Shown: positions 26,079-35,277, counted from the stretch's first letter. The stretch is DNA of 64,000 nucleotides from Candidatus Gastranaerophilales bacterium (GCA_944324905.1 CALUYB010000003.1:62001-126000), one strand, 5' to 3'. The notes: generated by a model not told the origin, from the sequence alone. Made by a program: numbers and translations.

Positions 26079-27440
26079 TGTTTTTTCTTCTTTTATTTTA
26101 TAAACAATAGGTTTTATGCTTCTAAAGTAGCCGAAAGATAGAATTGAGCAGGCGCTCACCCAAGCGATAGGGCCTGAGTAGAACATGCCAATGTAGCCAA
26201 ATTTCATTGCTAAATAAATCGCTGCAAAAGTTCGCATTATAAGCTCTGCAATACTTGCAATAAGCGGAAATATCGTTTCGCCCATGCCCTGCAGTGCGTT
26301 TCTGTATATAAAAATTTGTGATAGAAAAACGTAAAAAATTGTAGCAATAAGCAAGTATTGGTGCGATATTTCAATTACTTCTTTTGTAGCAGTACCAATG
26401 AACTCCCTTATTATTTCTGCTCCAAAAAATCGCATTAGAATTGCCATTAAAATGCTTAAAATAATACTAAGTATTGACATTTGCACAACGGCTGTTCTAA
26501 TTCTTCTGAATTTTTTTGCACCGAAATTTTGCGCAACAAATGAGGATAGCGCGACTCCAAAAGAAAGCATTGGCAGTGTCGCTATTTGCTCTATTCTAAG
26601 CGCTGCAGTGACAGCTGCAATGACATCAGAGCCAAAAGTGTTGCAGACACTTTGAATTACGATAATTCCAATTCCTATTATTGAAAATTGCAAGGACATT
26701 GGAATTCCGACTTTTAGATGTTCAAGGGCTGAATTTTTAAAGTTGGTATCGAATTTTATTTTCCAGTCTTGTTTTTTGAGGCACAAAATAGTAAATTTTT
26801 TCTTTACATAAATCAAGCAAAGCCCAACCGAGATTGCCTGAGAGAGAATAACCGCAACAGCTGAGCCTGCAACTCCTAAGTGCAGATATTTAATAAAAAA
26901 TAAGGCTAGAAAAATGTTTACAATAGAGGCAATAATTAAAAAATACAGCGGTGTTTTGCTGTCGCCTAATGCCCGTATTAAGCTTGCTAAAAGATTATAA
27001 AAAGTAGTTGCAACAAGCCCAAGGACAATAATTTCTGTGTACCAATAGGCGTTATGATATATATTTTTAGGCACATTTAGCATTTGTAGCACAGGGTGCA
27101 TTAAAAGGGTGCAAAATATTGTAAAAAGCAGTGATACACCAAAACTTAGAATAGTTGAAATTACAACGGAATTTTTAACGCCGTCGTAGTTTTTTGCACC
27201 GTAGCGCTGACCTGTGATTACTGCAAAGCCGTTTGTTAAACCAACTATGATAAAAGTTATAAGGAAAAACAAAGGCGCAGTTGCCCCAACTGAGGCAAAA
27301 GCCTCTACACCCAAGAGCCTGCCTACTATTACAAGGTCTGCTATGTTGTAAAGCTGCTGGAAAATATTCCCTATTAAAAGCGGTATAGAGAATATGAGTA
27401 TTAGTTTTAAGGGTGTACCTTGTGTAAGGTCTTTAATCAT
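26070..27440 (-). CDS. MATE family efflux transporter
   Basis: This is an inner-membrane multidrug/toxin extrusion protein with twelve hydrophobic helices in two homologous halves and 456 residues, the family norm. Typical features are the opening PLKLILIFSIPLLIGNIFQQLYNIAD, VGRLLGVEAFASVGATAP and the matching second-half segment VTAALRIEQIATLP. MATE proteins exchange drugs for Na+ or H+; which ion is used cannot be told. A small secreted His-rich protein gene lies 3 nt upstream in the same direction. Confidence 0.92.
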   Translation of the reverse strand: MIKDLTQGTPLKLILIFSIPLLIGNIFQQLYNIADLVIVGRLLGVEAFASVGATAPLFFLITFIIVGLTNGFAVITGQRYGAKNYDGVKNSVVISTILSFGVSLLFTIFCTLLMHPVLQMLNVPKNIYHNAYWYTEIIVLGLVATTFYNLLASLIRALGDSKTPLYFLIIASIVNIFLALFFIKYLHLGVAGSAVAVILSQAISVGLCLIYVKKKFTILCLKKQDWKIKFDTNFKNSALEHLKVGIPMSLQFSIIGIGIIVIQSVCNTFGSDVIAAVTAALRIEQIATLPMLSFGVALSSFVAQNFGAKKFRRIRTAVVQMSILSIILSILMAILMRFFGAEIIREFIGTATKEVIEISHQYLLIATIFYVFLSQIFIYRNALQGMGETIFPLIASIAELIMRTFAAIYLAMKFGYIGMFYSGPIAWVSACSILSFGYFRSIKPIVYKIKEEKTLL

Positions 27441-27443
27441 TTT

Positions 27444-27695
27444 TTATTTGCACCACCAAAAATAACATTTTCGAGGTTCGTGAGGTTTTTTATCAGGCTT
27501 GTGCTTTTTAGGTTTTGGTTTTTTAGGGTGATGTTTGTGTGGCGGTGGCGCCGGTACAGGGTGTTCGGTGTTGCTGATGAAAATTTCTGTGTCATTGTTT
27601 CTCAAGCCAAACCAAGTAAAGCCATGTGCATTTGCACTACAGTAAAATGAAGTTATTACAAGGCAAATATATATTCCTAAAAACTTCTTAAGCAT
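27444..27695 (-). CDS. Small secreted His/Lys/Pro-rich protein
   Basis: I do not recognise the family. The 83-residue protein has a Sec signal peptide (MLKKFLGIYICLVITSFYCSANA, cleavage before HGFTWFG). The second half is low complexity with alternating Pro, His and Lys (PAPPPHKHHPKKPKPKKH), ending in CYFWWCK. The His-rich stretch and paired Cys suggest metal binding in the periplasm or at the surface, but this is inference. A GAGGAGG Shine-Dalgarno supports the start. It is 3 nt from the MATE gene and probably co-transcribed. Confidence 0.65.
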   Translation of the reverse strand: MLKKFLGIYICLVITSFYCSANAHGFTWFGLRNNDTEIFISNTEHPVPAPPPHKHHPKKPKPKKHKPDKKPHEPRKCYFWWCK

Positions 27696-27753
27696 TTCAA
27701 TCCTCCTCGTTGTTTATAAAGAGAGTAAAAGTCATTTAATGTAAACTCAAAAC

Positions 27754-27840
27754 CGGAGAGGGGGGGATTCGAACCCCCGGTGGAGTTGCCCCCACACAAA
27801 CGTTCCAGGTTTGCACCTTAAACCACTCGGACACCTCTCC
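27754..27840 (-). tRNA. tRNA-Ser (GGA)
   Basis: An 87-nt cloverleaf can be drawn: acceptor GGAGAGG/CCTCTCC, D-arm with GAGTGGTTTAAGG, anticodon stem CAAAC/GTTTG with loop CTGGAAC (anticodon GGA), a long variable arm typical of serine tRNAs, and the T-arm GGGGGTTCGAATCCCCC. The discriminator base is G and CCA is not encoded. A good promoter lies upstream. Confidence 0.95.
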
Positions 27841-27855
27841 TTATGTGATGTAGTT

Positions 27856-27884
27856 ATATTAGCTAAAGCAAATTAAAATGTAAA
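27856..27884 (-). promoter_or_regulatory. Promoter of tRNA-Ser
   Basis: On the minus strand TTTACA, a 17-nt spacer and TAATAT are placed so that transcription starts about 9 nt before the tRNA 5' end. Confidence 0.65.
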
Positions 27885-27896
27885 TAATGAATTTAA

Positions 27897-28607
27897 TCAG
27901 AATTTAAACTCGTAAATTTTATTTTGAATTTTTAAAATTGCTTGCAGTTTATTTTTTACCCCCAATTTTCTGTAAATGCTTGTTAAATGCATCTTTACGG
28001 TGTGTTTTGATATATGTAAAGTTTGTGCGATGTCGTCATAGTCATCACAAGTTGCTGCGACTGATATTACTTCTAGCTCACGATCCGTAAGGTCAATTTG
28101 TTCTTCAATCGGTTTATCAATTGGCAACTGTCGCATTTGATTCATATGTTTTATTAATCGATATATAAAATTGCTCATACTGTTGTCATAGTAAGAGCCG
28201 CCTTTTGAGACAATTTCTATTGCTTTTATGAGTTCGGAAATTTCACTGTTAATTGAGCAATAGCCCTTAACACCCGCAACGACAGAACTGCAAAACTCGG
28301 CCTCATCAACATTTTTGGCTAATACAACTTTTTTTATTAATGGAAACTCGTTATGAACTTTTTTAATATGGCTGTACTGTTCATCTGAACCAATAAAAGA
28401 GGAAAATATAACTATATTTGGTGAAACTTGTGCGAGCTCATCTGTTATGTTTTCTACATAAGGCATTTCACCAGCCAATCTAAACTTATTGGCACACTTA
28501 ATTTGCTCGCGCAAATTTGAGCGGACTACCTTATCACTTTCGACAATAAAAACAGCATTTTTTGAACTGCAATTAGCAGATTCTTTTAGGGATGATGCGC
28601 AATACAT
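27897..28607 (-). CDS. LuxR-type regulator with degenerate receiver domain
   Basis: The C-terminal domain (about 170-236) is a LuxR/NarL helix-turn-helix: LTDRELEVISVAA, IAQTLHISKHTVKMHLTSIYRKLGV. The N-terminal part has the receiver fold of NarL-type response regulators, but the phospho-acceptor Asp is replaced by Ser69 (NIVIFSS) and the upstream acidic pair reads E23-S24. Phosphorylation is therefore unlikely, and the protein may be constitutively active or respond to another signal. It is a single gene between tRNA-Ser and clpC. The ATG has no Shine-Dalgarno; TATATT lies 13 nt upstream. Confidence 0.85.
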   Translation of the reverse strand: MYCASSLKESANCSSKNAVFIVESDKVVRSNLREQIKCANKFRLAGEMPYVENITDELAQVSPNIVIFSSFIGSDEQYSHIKKVHNEFPLIKKVVLAKNVDEAEFCSSVVAGVKGYCSINSEISELIKAIEIVSKGGSYYDNSMSNFIYRLIKHMNQMRQLPIDKPIEEQIDLTDRELEVISVAATCDDYDDIAQTLHISKHTVKMHLTSIYRKLGVKNKLQAILKIQNKIYEFKF

Positions 28608-28704
28608 GTAAATACTTTCTAATATAAAATTGATTTACATTAACACAAAATTGGTAAATAAAATTTATTGTTATATATTAATTAAGATTTTAAATATTAA
28701 TTAA

Positions 28705-28737
28705 ACAAAATGCCCAAACTAGCTTGTAGTGGGCATT
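28705..28737 (-). terminator. Terminator downstream of clpC
   Basis: On the minus strand ATGCCCA and TGGGCAT (28730-28736 and 28710-28716) form a 7-bp stem with a 13-nt loop followed by TTTGTT, about 30 nt after the clpC stop. Confidence 0.7.
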
Positions 28738-28767
28738 TCCAAAATAAATTTTTACAAAACTTTACAT

Positions 28768-31221
28768 TTACGCTTTAACTTTTTTCTCGATGACTATTTT
28801 TTCATCTCGAACATCCATAACAAGCTCGTCATGCGGCTGATAATTTCCGGTTAAAATTTCCTCCGCTAAAACGTCTTCTACGTTTTTTTGAATTACCCTA
28901 CGCAAAGGACGCGCACCATAGGTTTCGCTGTAACCTTCTTTTGCAAGATAGTCTTTTGCTGCATCAGTTACTTCGATGGTTAATTCACGTTCACCCAATC
29001 TTTTAAACAGATCATTTAGCATTAAATCTACAATTTGACGTATTTCTTCTTTGTTTAAGTGAGCAAATACGATTATGTCGTCAATTCTGTTTAAAAACTC
29101 GGGTCTAAACGCTTTTTTAAGTTCTTCCATAACCGTTTCTTTGAGTTTCTCGTATTTATCCTTTTTCTCGTCGTTAGAAACAGAAAAACCTAATTTAGCA
29201 GTGTTTTGAATCATATGAGCACCAACGTTAGATGTCATTATGATAATTGTATTTTTAAAGCTTACATGTCGACCTTTAGAATCGGTCAGGCGGCCGTCAT
29301 CAAGTATTTGCAGCATTATGTTGAATACATCGGGATGAGCCTTTTCGATTTCGTCAAAAAGAATAACTGAATATGGTTTCTTTCTGACGAGCTCGGTCAT
29401 ATGTCCGCCATCATCATAACCTACATATCCCGGAGGAGAACCGATTAATTTTGCAGTTGTATGTTTTTCCATAAACTCGGACATATCAATTCTTATCATA
29501 TTGTCTTCAGAGCCAAACACAGCTTCAGCAAGCGCCTTAGCAAGTTCTGTTTTACCAACACCTGTAGGCCCTGAGAAAATAAAGCTGCCAATAGGTCGAT
29601 TAGGACTTTTTAACCCAACACGCGCACGCCTGATTGCTTTTGAAATTGAAACAACGGCTTCGTTTTGACCAATAACGCGTGCATGTAACGTTTCTTCGAG
29701 CTTCAATAAGCGTTGTGACTCACCTTCGGTTATTTTTGTAACCGGAATTCCAGTTATTGTTGAAATTACTTGCGCAACTTCCTCTACACCTACTGTTGGC
29801 TTGTTTTCATCCTGTTCATTGCGCCATTTATCTTGGATTTCACGTATTTTATCTTTTAAATTTGCTTCATCATCGCGCAAATCGGATGCTTTTTCAAATT
29901 CTTGATTTCTGATTGCGTCTTCTTTTTCTTTTATTATTGCTTTTAACTGCTTTTCAAGTTCTCTGCCTTCAGGCGGAAGCGCTGAAACATTCAAACGAAC
30001 TTTTGAGCTGGCCTCATCGATTATATCAATTGCTTTGTCAGGCAAAAATCTCTCAGTTATGAATTTACTTGAAAGTTCGGTAGCAGCAACTATTGCCTCG
30101 TCTGAAATGTGCAATTTATGGTGTTCTTCATATTTTGGTTTTAGGCCTCTGATTATTTCAATTGTTTCTTCTATTGAAGGCTGATCAACAATAACTGATT
30201 GAAAACGTCTTTCAAGCGCAGAATCTTTTTCAATATGCTTTCTGTACTCGTCAAGTGTTGTGGCACCAATTACTTGAATTTCACCGCGAGAAAGAGCGGG
30301 TTTTAAGATATTGGCAGCGTCAATTGCGCCTTCAGCTGCACCAGCGCCAATTAAAGTGTGCATTTCATCAATTACAAGTATGATATTACCTGCTTGACGG
30401 ATTTCATCCATTATTTTCTTAAGGCGTTCTTCAAATTCACCACGATACTTAGTGCCTGCAACCAAAAGTCCCATATCAAGCTGAATAATTTTTTTATTTT
30501 CCAAAATGTCTGGAACTTCGCAATCTACAATTCTTTGAGCCAAACCTTGTGCAATTGCTGTTTTACCGACACCCGGTTCGCCAATAAGTATAGGATTGTT
30601 TTTTGTACGTCTTGCAAGAATTTGAATAACACGTTCGATTTCTTTTTCGCGTCCTACTACAGGGTCAAGTCGCTGCTCCTGAGCTGCAAGGGTCAAATCT
30701 GTACCAAATTCATCCAGACTGGGAGTTTTAGCTTTACTTTGAGAAGCCCCCGGAGTAGCAGTTTGAGCACCCGAAGAAGAACTTTTTGTTTCACCGAGAA
30801 GTTTTATAACATTGCTGCGGCATTTATTTAAATCAACGCCGAGGTTTTCAAGTACTTTTGCAGCAACACCTTCGCCTTCGCGTATCAGACCCAAAAGCAA
30901 ATGTTCCGTTCCAATATAATTATGTCCCAATTGTCTTGCCTCATCCCAAGAGAGTTCAAGAACTTTCTTTGCACGAGGAGTAAAAGGAATTTCTACTGCA
31001 ACAAAACCGCTTCCGCGACCGATTATTTTTTCAACTTGAGCGCGCGCGTCTTTTATTGTCACACCCATAGACTTCAAAGTTTTTGCTGCAATTCCTGTGC
31101 CTTCGCCAATTAGACCCAGCAAAACTTGCTCTGTACCTACAAAGTTGTGACCCAAACGTCTTGCCTCCTCTTGAGCCAACATGATTACACGTATTGCTTT
31201 TTCGGTAAATCTTTCAAACAT
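28768..31221 (-). CDS. clpC: ATP-dependent Clp protease ATP-binding subunit ClpC
   Basis: ClpC is a AAA+ unfoldase that feeds proteins to ClpP. Two N-terminal Clp repeats (about 1-150) precede the first AAA domain (Walker [13 protein letters not shown]), a UVR/M-domain ([21 protein letters not shown]) and the second AAA domain ([13 protein letters not shown], with SEFMEKH). The UVR segment and the length of 817 residues separate ClpC from ClpA and ClpB; this type is usual in Firmicutes and Cyanobacteria. clpP is not in the window. It is a single transcription unit ended by a hairpin. Confidence 0.96.
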   Translation of the reverse strand: MFERFTEKAIRVIMLAQEEARRLGHNFVGTEQVLLGLIGEGTGIAAKTLKSMGVTIKDARAQVEKIIGRGSGFVAVEIPFTPRAKKVLELSWDEARQLGHNYIGTEHLLLGLIREGEGVAAKVLENLGVDLNKCRSNVIKLLGETKSSSSGAQTATPGASQSKAKTPSLDEFGTDLTLAAQEQRLDPVVGREKEIERVIQILARRTKNNPILIGEPGVGKTAIAQGLAQRIVDCEVPDILENKKIIQLDMGLLVAGTKYRGEFEERLKKIMDEIRQAGNIILVIDEMHTLIGAGAAEGAIDAANILKPALSRGEIQVIGATTLDEYRKHIEKDSALERRFQSVIVDQPSIEETIEIIRGLKPKYEEHHKLHISDEAIVAATELSSKFITERFLPDKAIDIIDEASSKVRLNVSALPPEGRELEKQLKAIIKEKEDAIRNQEFEKASDLRDDEANLKDKIREIQDKWRNEQDENKPTVGVEEVAQVISTITGIPVTKITEGESQRLLKLEETLHARVIGQNEAVVSISKAIRRARVGLKSPNRPIGSFIFSGPTGVGKTELAKALAEAVFGSEDNMIRIDMSEFMEKHTTAKLIGSPPGYVGYDDGGHMTELVRKKPYSVILFDEIEKAHPDVFNIMLQILDDGRLTDSKGRHVSFKNTIIIMTSNVGAHMIQNTAKLGFSVSNDEKKDKYEKLKETVMEELKKAFRPEFLNRIDDIIVFAHLNKEEIRQIVDLMLNDLFKRLGERELTIEVTDAAKDYLAKEGYSETYGARPLRRVIQKNVEDVLAEEILTGNYQPHDELVMDVRDEKIVIEKKVKA

Positions 31222-31304
31222 TGTTATAAACTTCCTAATAATATATTAACTAATTCTATAGTTTAATATTACATCAAAAATATTGAGTTTCAATTAATAT
31301 TTTA

Positions 31305-31739
31305 CTACTCAATCATATCAATTCTGCGTTTATGTCTTCCGCCTTCAAAGCCTGTTTTTAGCCAAACGTCAACTATGTCAAGAGCAAGGTTTTGACCAAT
31401 TACACGTTCACCTAAGCATAGTATATTTGCATTATTATGTGCGCGAGAAACACGTGCAGAGTATGTATTTTCAAGACAAACGGCACGAATTCCTTTTGTT
31501 TTATTTGCAGTAATTGACATGCCAATACCTGTACCGCAAACTAAAATACCTCTGTCATAGTTACCTTGCGCTACTTCATTTGCGACTTCTTTTGCAACAA
31601 TGGGGTAATCGCTTTGTTCAAGATTGTAAATACCAAAATCTTTGTATTCTATGTGGTGAACTTCTAAATACTCAAGAATTTTTTCTTTTAAATGAAATCC
31701 GCCATGGTCACAACCGATTGCAATTTTTAAATTTTCCAT
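31305..31739 (-). CDS. rpiB: Ribose 5-phosphate isomerase B
   Basis: RpiB interconverts ribose 5-phosphate and ribulose 5-phosphate in the pentose phosphate pathway. Family motifs are IAIGCDHGGFHLK at the start, SDYPIVAKEVA, LVCGTGIGMSITANK with the catalytic Cys, and RAHNNANILCLGERVIG. The length of 144 residues is standard. GGAG lies 7 nt before the ATG and is embedded in a long palindrome that also overlaps the probable promoter. Confidence 0.95.
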   Translation of the reverse strand: MENLKIAIGCDHGGFHLKEKILEYLEVHHIEYKDFGIYNLEQSDYPIVAKEVANEVAQGNYDRGILVCGTGIGMSITANKTKGIRAVCLENTYSARVSRAHNNANILCLGERVIGQNLALDIVDVWLKTGFEGGRHKRRIDMIE

Positions 31740-31743
31740 AATA

Positions 31744-31798
31744 ACACTCCAAATAAACTGTATTTCTTAATTATACAGTTTTTTTTGGAGTGTGTAAA
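31744..31798 (-). promoter_or_regulatory. rpiB promoter, palindrome and ribosome site
   Basis: On the minus strand TTTACA (31793-31798), a 17-nt spacer and TATAAT (31770-31775) form a promoter. The region is a nested palindrome: outer 10-bp arms ACACTCCAAA (31744-31753) and TTTGGAGTGT (31784-31793), inner 8-bp arms 31756-31763 and 31773-31780. One outer arm contains the GGAG Shine-Dalgarno. It could be an operator, an SD-masking hairpin in read-through RNA, or a terminator of the upstream gene. Confidence 0.6.
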
Positions 31799-31808
31799 TA
31801 TATTTAAG

Positions 31809-33431
31809 TTAATCTTTTTTGATGTCTTCGTATCTTTCCATTAATTGCGCAACACGTGAGAGGTAAATACTTTGTTGAACATTTGACATGTCTGAAGATG
31901 AATCTGTCATAGTGTCAATCATGGCATCAAAAGAACCAAAAGCTGAAGTTAATTTGCTAACGGCTGATTCAACTTCAGCATCAAGACAATGTTGAATATC
32001 AAGGTTGTAAAGCACATCCTTAACAAGTGAAGCACTTGCCTTGGAGTTGTCAGAACTTTTGCTGGTACTAGGAACACTGTACCTATCGTTGAAAAACTCC
32101 TTGAGCTTATCATTTTTATCACTGTCAGAAGAATTTTCTACAATATAGTTAACCAAATAGCCTGCATTTGTGTCTTTCTTGTTAACCGCTGACATTTCGA
32201 CACCGTATTTTGAGTTATACATGTCGATTTGAGCTGGAGTTAATTGTCCGTCCTTAACATTTACTTCATAGGTGTCTTCGCCGTCTTCATCTTTTGTTTT
32301 TACTATTTCAACTTGAACACCTGATGATGGGTATTCGTAAGTTGTTTCTGAAATTAAATTATCATCATGGATTCTAGTGCCGTCTTCATTTTTTTCGCTT
32401 CCATATACTTCGCTTGAGATTAGTATTCTTTTACCATCTTCATCATACGCATATGTATTTCTGCTAACTTGTTTTAAATCACTGTCTTCAACAATTTCGC
32501 TTTCTACGTCTTTCATATCAAAGTAATTGGGATTTTCTTCTTCATCAGAAACCTCGATACCATCAGCCTTTGCATTTTTTTGATCAGTGTTTGCTGTACT
32601 TAATGCCTTTTTAGCATTTTCATCAATAGTATCCCAGTTTTCACCTTCATCTCTGTCGCCTGATTTCATTTGTTCAAGCTCTTGTTTCATCTTGTCTAAT
32701 TCTTCTTGAGCTTGTGTAAGTTCATCTTCAAGACCTTCAATATTTCCTGCGATTTCTTTTAGTTGATCATCAATTTCTTTTTCTTTTTGGTCTTTTTTAT
32801 CGGTATATTCATCCAGCTCTTTTTCTAAATTTTCAATTTTTTCTTTTGTTTCTTTTGCTTTTTCTTGTGCTTCTTTGAGTGCTTCTTGAGCTTCTTTTTG
32901 TTCTTCTACCGCTTTTGTATATTCTTCTTTTTTAGCATCAAGTGTTGCCTTTAGTGAGTCGATAGCGCTTGTATCTTTATTATCATCCTCGCTGTTTGAA
33001 GCAGCACTTTTAGCTTTGTTGTATTCTGATAAAGCTTGGTCGTAGCTTGTTTTTGTACTTGAAACATTATCATTTGCAGATGTTAACTTATCGGTACAGT
33101 CTGCAATTTCTTGTTGCTGTTCATCATACTCACTTGTTGTAGTTTCAAAATCGTTTTTAATGCCTTCTATTGCGTCTTCTATTGGAATGAGTATTTCTTG
33201 ACCTTCGTATACAACGTCAGCATTTTCAATTTTATGATCTTCAATTTGATTGTTATATTCTTGGATTTTGTCTTGTTGTTCTTTTATTTTGCTCCACTCG
33301 CCGGCTTCATCAGTTTTACCAGCGTTTTTTAGCGAAGTCTGTGCAACGCGTGACAAACAGTCGTTTTCACCTGTTCCCCATTTTTGTACATTGATTTTAA
33401 AATAATTGTCAAAACTAAAATCCTTGCTCAT
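31809..33431 (-). CDS. Large acidic coiled-coil protein with LysM-like N-terminal part
   Basis: I do not recognise a named family. The 540-residue protein starts at ATG 33431 (AAAGGAA site upstream), not the in-frame start 30 nt earlier. The N-terminal 70 residues include VVYEGQEILIPIE, which resembles the end of a LysM motif but with a long insert before it. Residues about 80-260 form a long coiled coil rich in Glu, Lys and Gln with SMC-like heptads. The C-terminal half is acidic and globular. There is no signal peptide. It could be a structural or cell-wall-associated protein. Confidence 0.65.
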   Translation of the reverse strand: MSKDFSFDNYFKINVQKWGTGENDCLSRVAQTSLKNAGKTDEAGEWSKIKEQQDKIQEYNNQIEDHKIENADVVYEGQEILIPIEDAIEGIKNDFETTTSEYDEQQQEIADCTDKLTSANDNVSSTKTSYDQALSEYNKAKSAASNSEDDNKDTSAIDSLKATLDAKKEEYTKAVEEQKEAQEALKEAQEKAKETKEKIENLEKELDEYTDKKDQKEKEIDDQLKEIAGNIEGLEDELTQAQEELDKMKQELEQMKSGDRDEGENWDTIDENAKKALSTANTDQKNAKADGIEVSDEEENPNYFDMKDVESEIVEDSDLKQVSRNTYAYDEDGKRILISSEVYGSEKNEDGTRIHDDNLISETTYEYPSSGVQVEIVKTKDEDGEDTYEVNVKDGQLTPAQIDMYNSKYGVEMSAVNKKDTNAGYLVNYIVENSSDSDKNDKLKEFFNDRYSVPSTSKSSDNSKASASLVKDVLYNLDIQHCLDAEVESAVSKLTSAFGSFDAMIDTMTDSSSDMSNVQQSIYLSRVAQLMERYEDIKKD

Positions 33432-33587
33432 ATACCCGTTCCTTTGTACTTTATATATCAATATACTTCGACATATAATTGATAATCTTTATAGAATGTT
33501 AAGAAAGGTAAAATAATTTTTCTTGTATTCAAACAAATTTTGTTATAAAATCTAGCTGTATACGGTACATTAATGAGGATTATTTTT

Positions 33588-34547
33588 ATGGCAGAAAGAA
33601 AACTCGTTGGAACAGGTGAAATGTTCAAAAAAGCACTTGCTGGCAAATACGCTATTGGTGCTTACAATGTTAACAACATGGAAATTTTACAAGGTATAGC
33701 AGAAGCTGCTGAAGAAACTCGCTCTCCAATTATTTTACAAGTTTCAGCCGGTGCTAGAAAATACGCTAATCAAACTTACTTAATTAAACTTGTTGAAGCA
33801 GCTCTTGCTACAACTACAGTGCCTATTGCACTTCACTTAGACCACGGTGCGGATTTTGATATTTGCAAATCTTGTATTGATGGCGGTTTTTCTTCAGTTA
33901 TGATAGACGGTTCGAGATTCCCGCTTGAAGAAAACATTGCTCTTACAAAACAAGTAGTTGAATACGCTCATGCAAGAGGTGTTTCAGTAGAAGCTGAACT
34001 TGGTAAATTAGCAGGTGTAGAAGATGATGTTAAAGTTCATGCAAAAGATTCAACTTACACCGACCCAGAAGAAGCTGCAAGATTTGTTAAAGAAACAGGT
34101 TGCGACTCTTTAGCTGTTGCAATAGGTACTTCTCACGGTGCTTACAAATTCAAAGGTGAAGCTAAACTCGACTTTGAAAGACTTGCTGAAATTAAAAAAG
34201 CAGTTAACGATGTTGTTGGCTTTGATTATCCGCTTGTGCTTCATGGTTCATCATCAGTTCCAAAAGCATTTGTTGACAAATGCAACAAATATGGCGGTAA
34301 ATTACCTGATGCTCAAGGTGTTCCTGAAGATATGCTTAACTACGCTTCAAAACATGGTGTTGCAAAAATCAATATCGATACAGACTTAAGACTTGCAATG
34401 ACATCTACAATTCGTGAATTCTTTATTGAGCATCCTGAAAAATTTGACCCAAGAGAATATATGGGACCGGGAAGAACAGCTGTTAAAGAAATGGTTATAC
34501 ACAAAATGAAAGATGTATTGGGCACAGCAGGACACGCTGACGACTAG
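33588..34547 (+). CDS. fba: Fructose-bisphosphate aldolase, class II
   Basis: This is a zinc-dependent aldolase of glycolysis and gluconeogenesis, cleaving fructose 1,6-bisphosphate. Landmarks are AYNVNNMEILQGI, HLDHGADFDICKSCIDGGF with catalytic Asp and zinc His, YTDPEEAARFVKETGCDSLAVAIGTSHG, LVLHGSSSVP, and INIDTDLRLA. The length of 319 residues is typical of the class IIB type. ATG 33588 is chosen because GAGGA lies 9 nt upstream and the family begins with this Met; an in-frame ATG at 33573 contains the ribosome site. A strong terminator follows. Confidence 0.96.
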   Translation: MAERKLVGTGEMFKKALAGKYAIGAYNVNNMEILQGIAEAAEETRSPIILQVSAGARKYANQTYLIKLVEAALATTTVPIALHLDHGADFDICKSCIDGGFSSVMIDGSRFPLEENIALTKQVVEYAHARGVSVEAELGKLAGVEDDVKVHAKDSTYTDPEEAARFVKETGCDSLAVAIGTSHGAYKFKGEAKLDFERLAEIKKAVNDVVGFDYPLVLHGSSSVPKAFVDKCNKYGGKLPDAQGVPEDMLNYASKHGVAKINIDTDLRLAMTSTIREFFIEHPEKFDPREYMGPGRTAVKEMVIHKMKDVLGTAGHADD

Positions 34548-34567
34548 TATGTACAAATAAAACTTGC

Positions 34568-34598
34568 AATGAGCCTTGTTTTGCAGGGCTCATTTTTT
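34568..34598 (+). terminator. Intrinsic terminator of fba
   Basis: AATGAGCC (34568-34575) and GGCTCATT (34587-34594) form a perfect 8-bp stem with an 11-nt loop, followed by six T. Confidence 0.85.
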
Positions 34599-34599
34599 A

Positions 34600-34625
34600 T
34601 TGTCAAGCCTTTTTTGACAATTTTT
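34600..34625 (+). terminator. Second hairpin after fba
   Basis: TTGTCAA (34600-34606) and TTGACAA (34614-34620) form a perfect 7-bp stem with a 7-nt loop, followed by five T. It may be a backup terminator or a protein-binding palindrome. Confidence 0.45.
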
Positions 34626-34672
34626 AAATAAATAAAAAAAAATTTACTTTATGAAATATTTGCTGATTTTTA

Positions 34673-34692
34673 AGCACATAATGTGCTATAAA
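34673..34692 (+). promoter_or_regulatory. Extended -10 with overlapping palindrome, winged-helix gene
   Basis: AGCACATAATGTGCT (34673-34687) is a perfect palindrome with 7-bp arms. Its right arm forms the TGC and first T of TGCTATAAA (-10 at 34687-34692). A repressor bound here would block the promoter of the regulator gene at 34735. Confidence 0.55.
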
Positions 34693-34734
34693 GAATAAAG
34701 AACGGAACACAAACACATAAAGAGGAACAGTTTA

Positions 34735-35238
34735 ATGAGTGAATACTTAAGCAAAGAAGAAATAAAACAATGGAGAAGTTCTCTTGAAAAAATTACATTG
34801 GAAGAGTACGCTAAACGCTTGGGTAAAACCTTAAAAGAAGAAAAGCAAACAAGGGATATTGTTGATATAGTACTTAAAAATGAGAAATTTGCAGCTTCTG
34901 TTTCTGAAATTAAAAACGAAAAACCAAAAGAGCAAGTATTGAAAATTGCAAAAAAATCTGTTCAGTTGCAAAACGAAACAATGAAAAAAGAAGATAAATC
35001 AAAAGATTTAACGCAATCTCTGAAAATTACTTTTAAAAAGCCTCTAACGCAAAGAGAGCAAGCAGTCTTGGAACACTTTATAAAACATAAAAATCAAATA
35101 GTTTTTGCAAAAGACTTGGCAAGTGTACTTGAGTTGCCGACTGACTATGTTTACAAATATATTAAAAATTTAAGGACAAAAATTAACGAAGATATTTTGC
35201 AAAACGCAACAAAAGGCGGTTATAGGCTAAACGCGTAA
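34735..35238 (+). CDS. Protein with C-terminal OmpR/PhoB-like winged helix
   Basis: Residues about 100-167 match the winged-helix output domain of OmpR/PhoB regulators: KPLTQREQAVLEHFIKHKNQ, FAKDLASVLELPTDYVYKYI, KNLRTKINEDIL, GGYRLNA. The N-terminal 95 residues are not a receiver domain: they are charged and helical, with no acidic pocket. The protein is therefore an orphan DNA-binding regulator with an unknown input. GAGGAA precedes the ATG. A palindrome over its promoter suggests autoregulation. The histidine kinase downstream has its own -10. Confidence 0.75.
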   Translation: MSEYLSKEEIKQWRSSLEKITLEEYAKRLGKTLKEEKQTRDIVDIVLKNEKFAASVSEIKNEKPKEQVLKIAKKSVQLQNETMKKEDKSKDLTQSLKITFKKPLTQREQAVLEHFIKHKNQIVFAKDLASVLELPTDYVYKYIKNLRTKINEDILQNATKGGYRLNA

Positions 35239-35271
35239 ATATAAATATTTGCCCGTTTTTTAAAAAAGTCT

Positions 35272-35277
35272 TATAAT
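35272..35277 (+). promoter_or_regulatory. -10 TATAAT of the histidine kinase gene
   Basis: A perfect TATAAT ends 6 nt before the ATG at 35284, with no Shine-Dalgarno. Confidence 0.55.

Noticed and set aside
27897-28607. Frameshift explaining the missing receiver Asp
   Set aside because: The frame is open throughout and the flanking receiver motifs align without a shift.
30358-30831. 157-aa ORF opposite clpC
   Set aside because: It is antisense to the conserved ClpC coding frame, has no ribosome site and biased composition; a shadow ORF.
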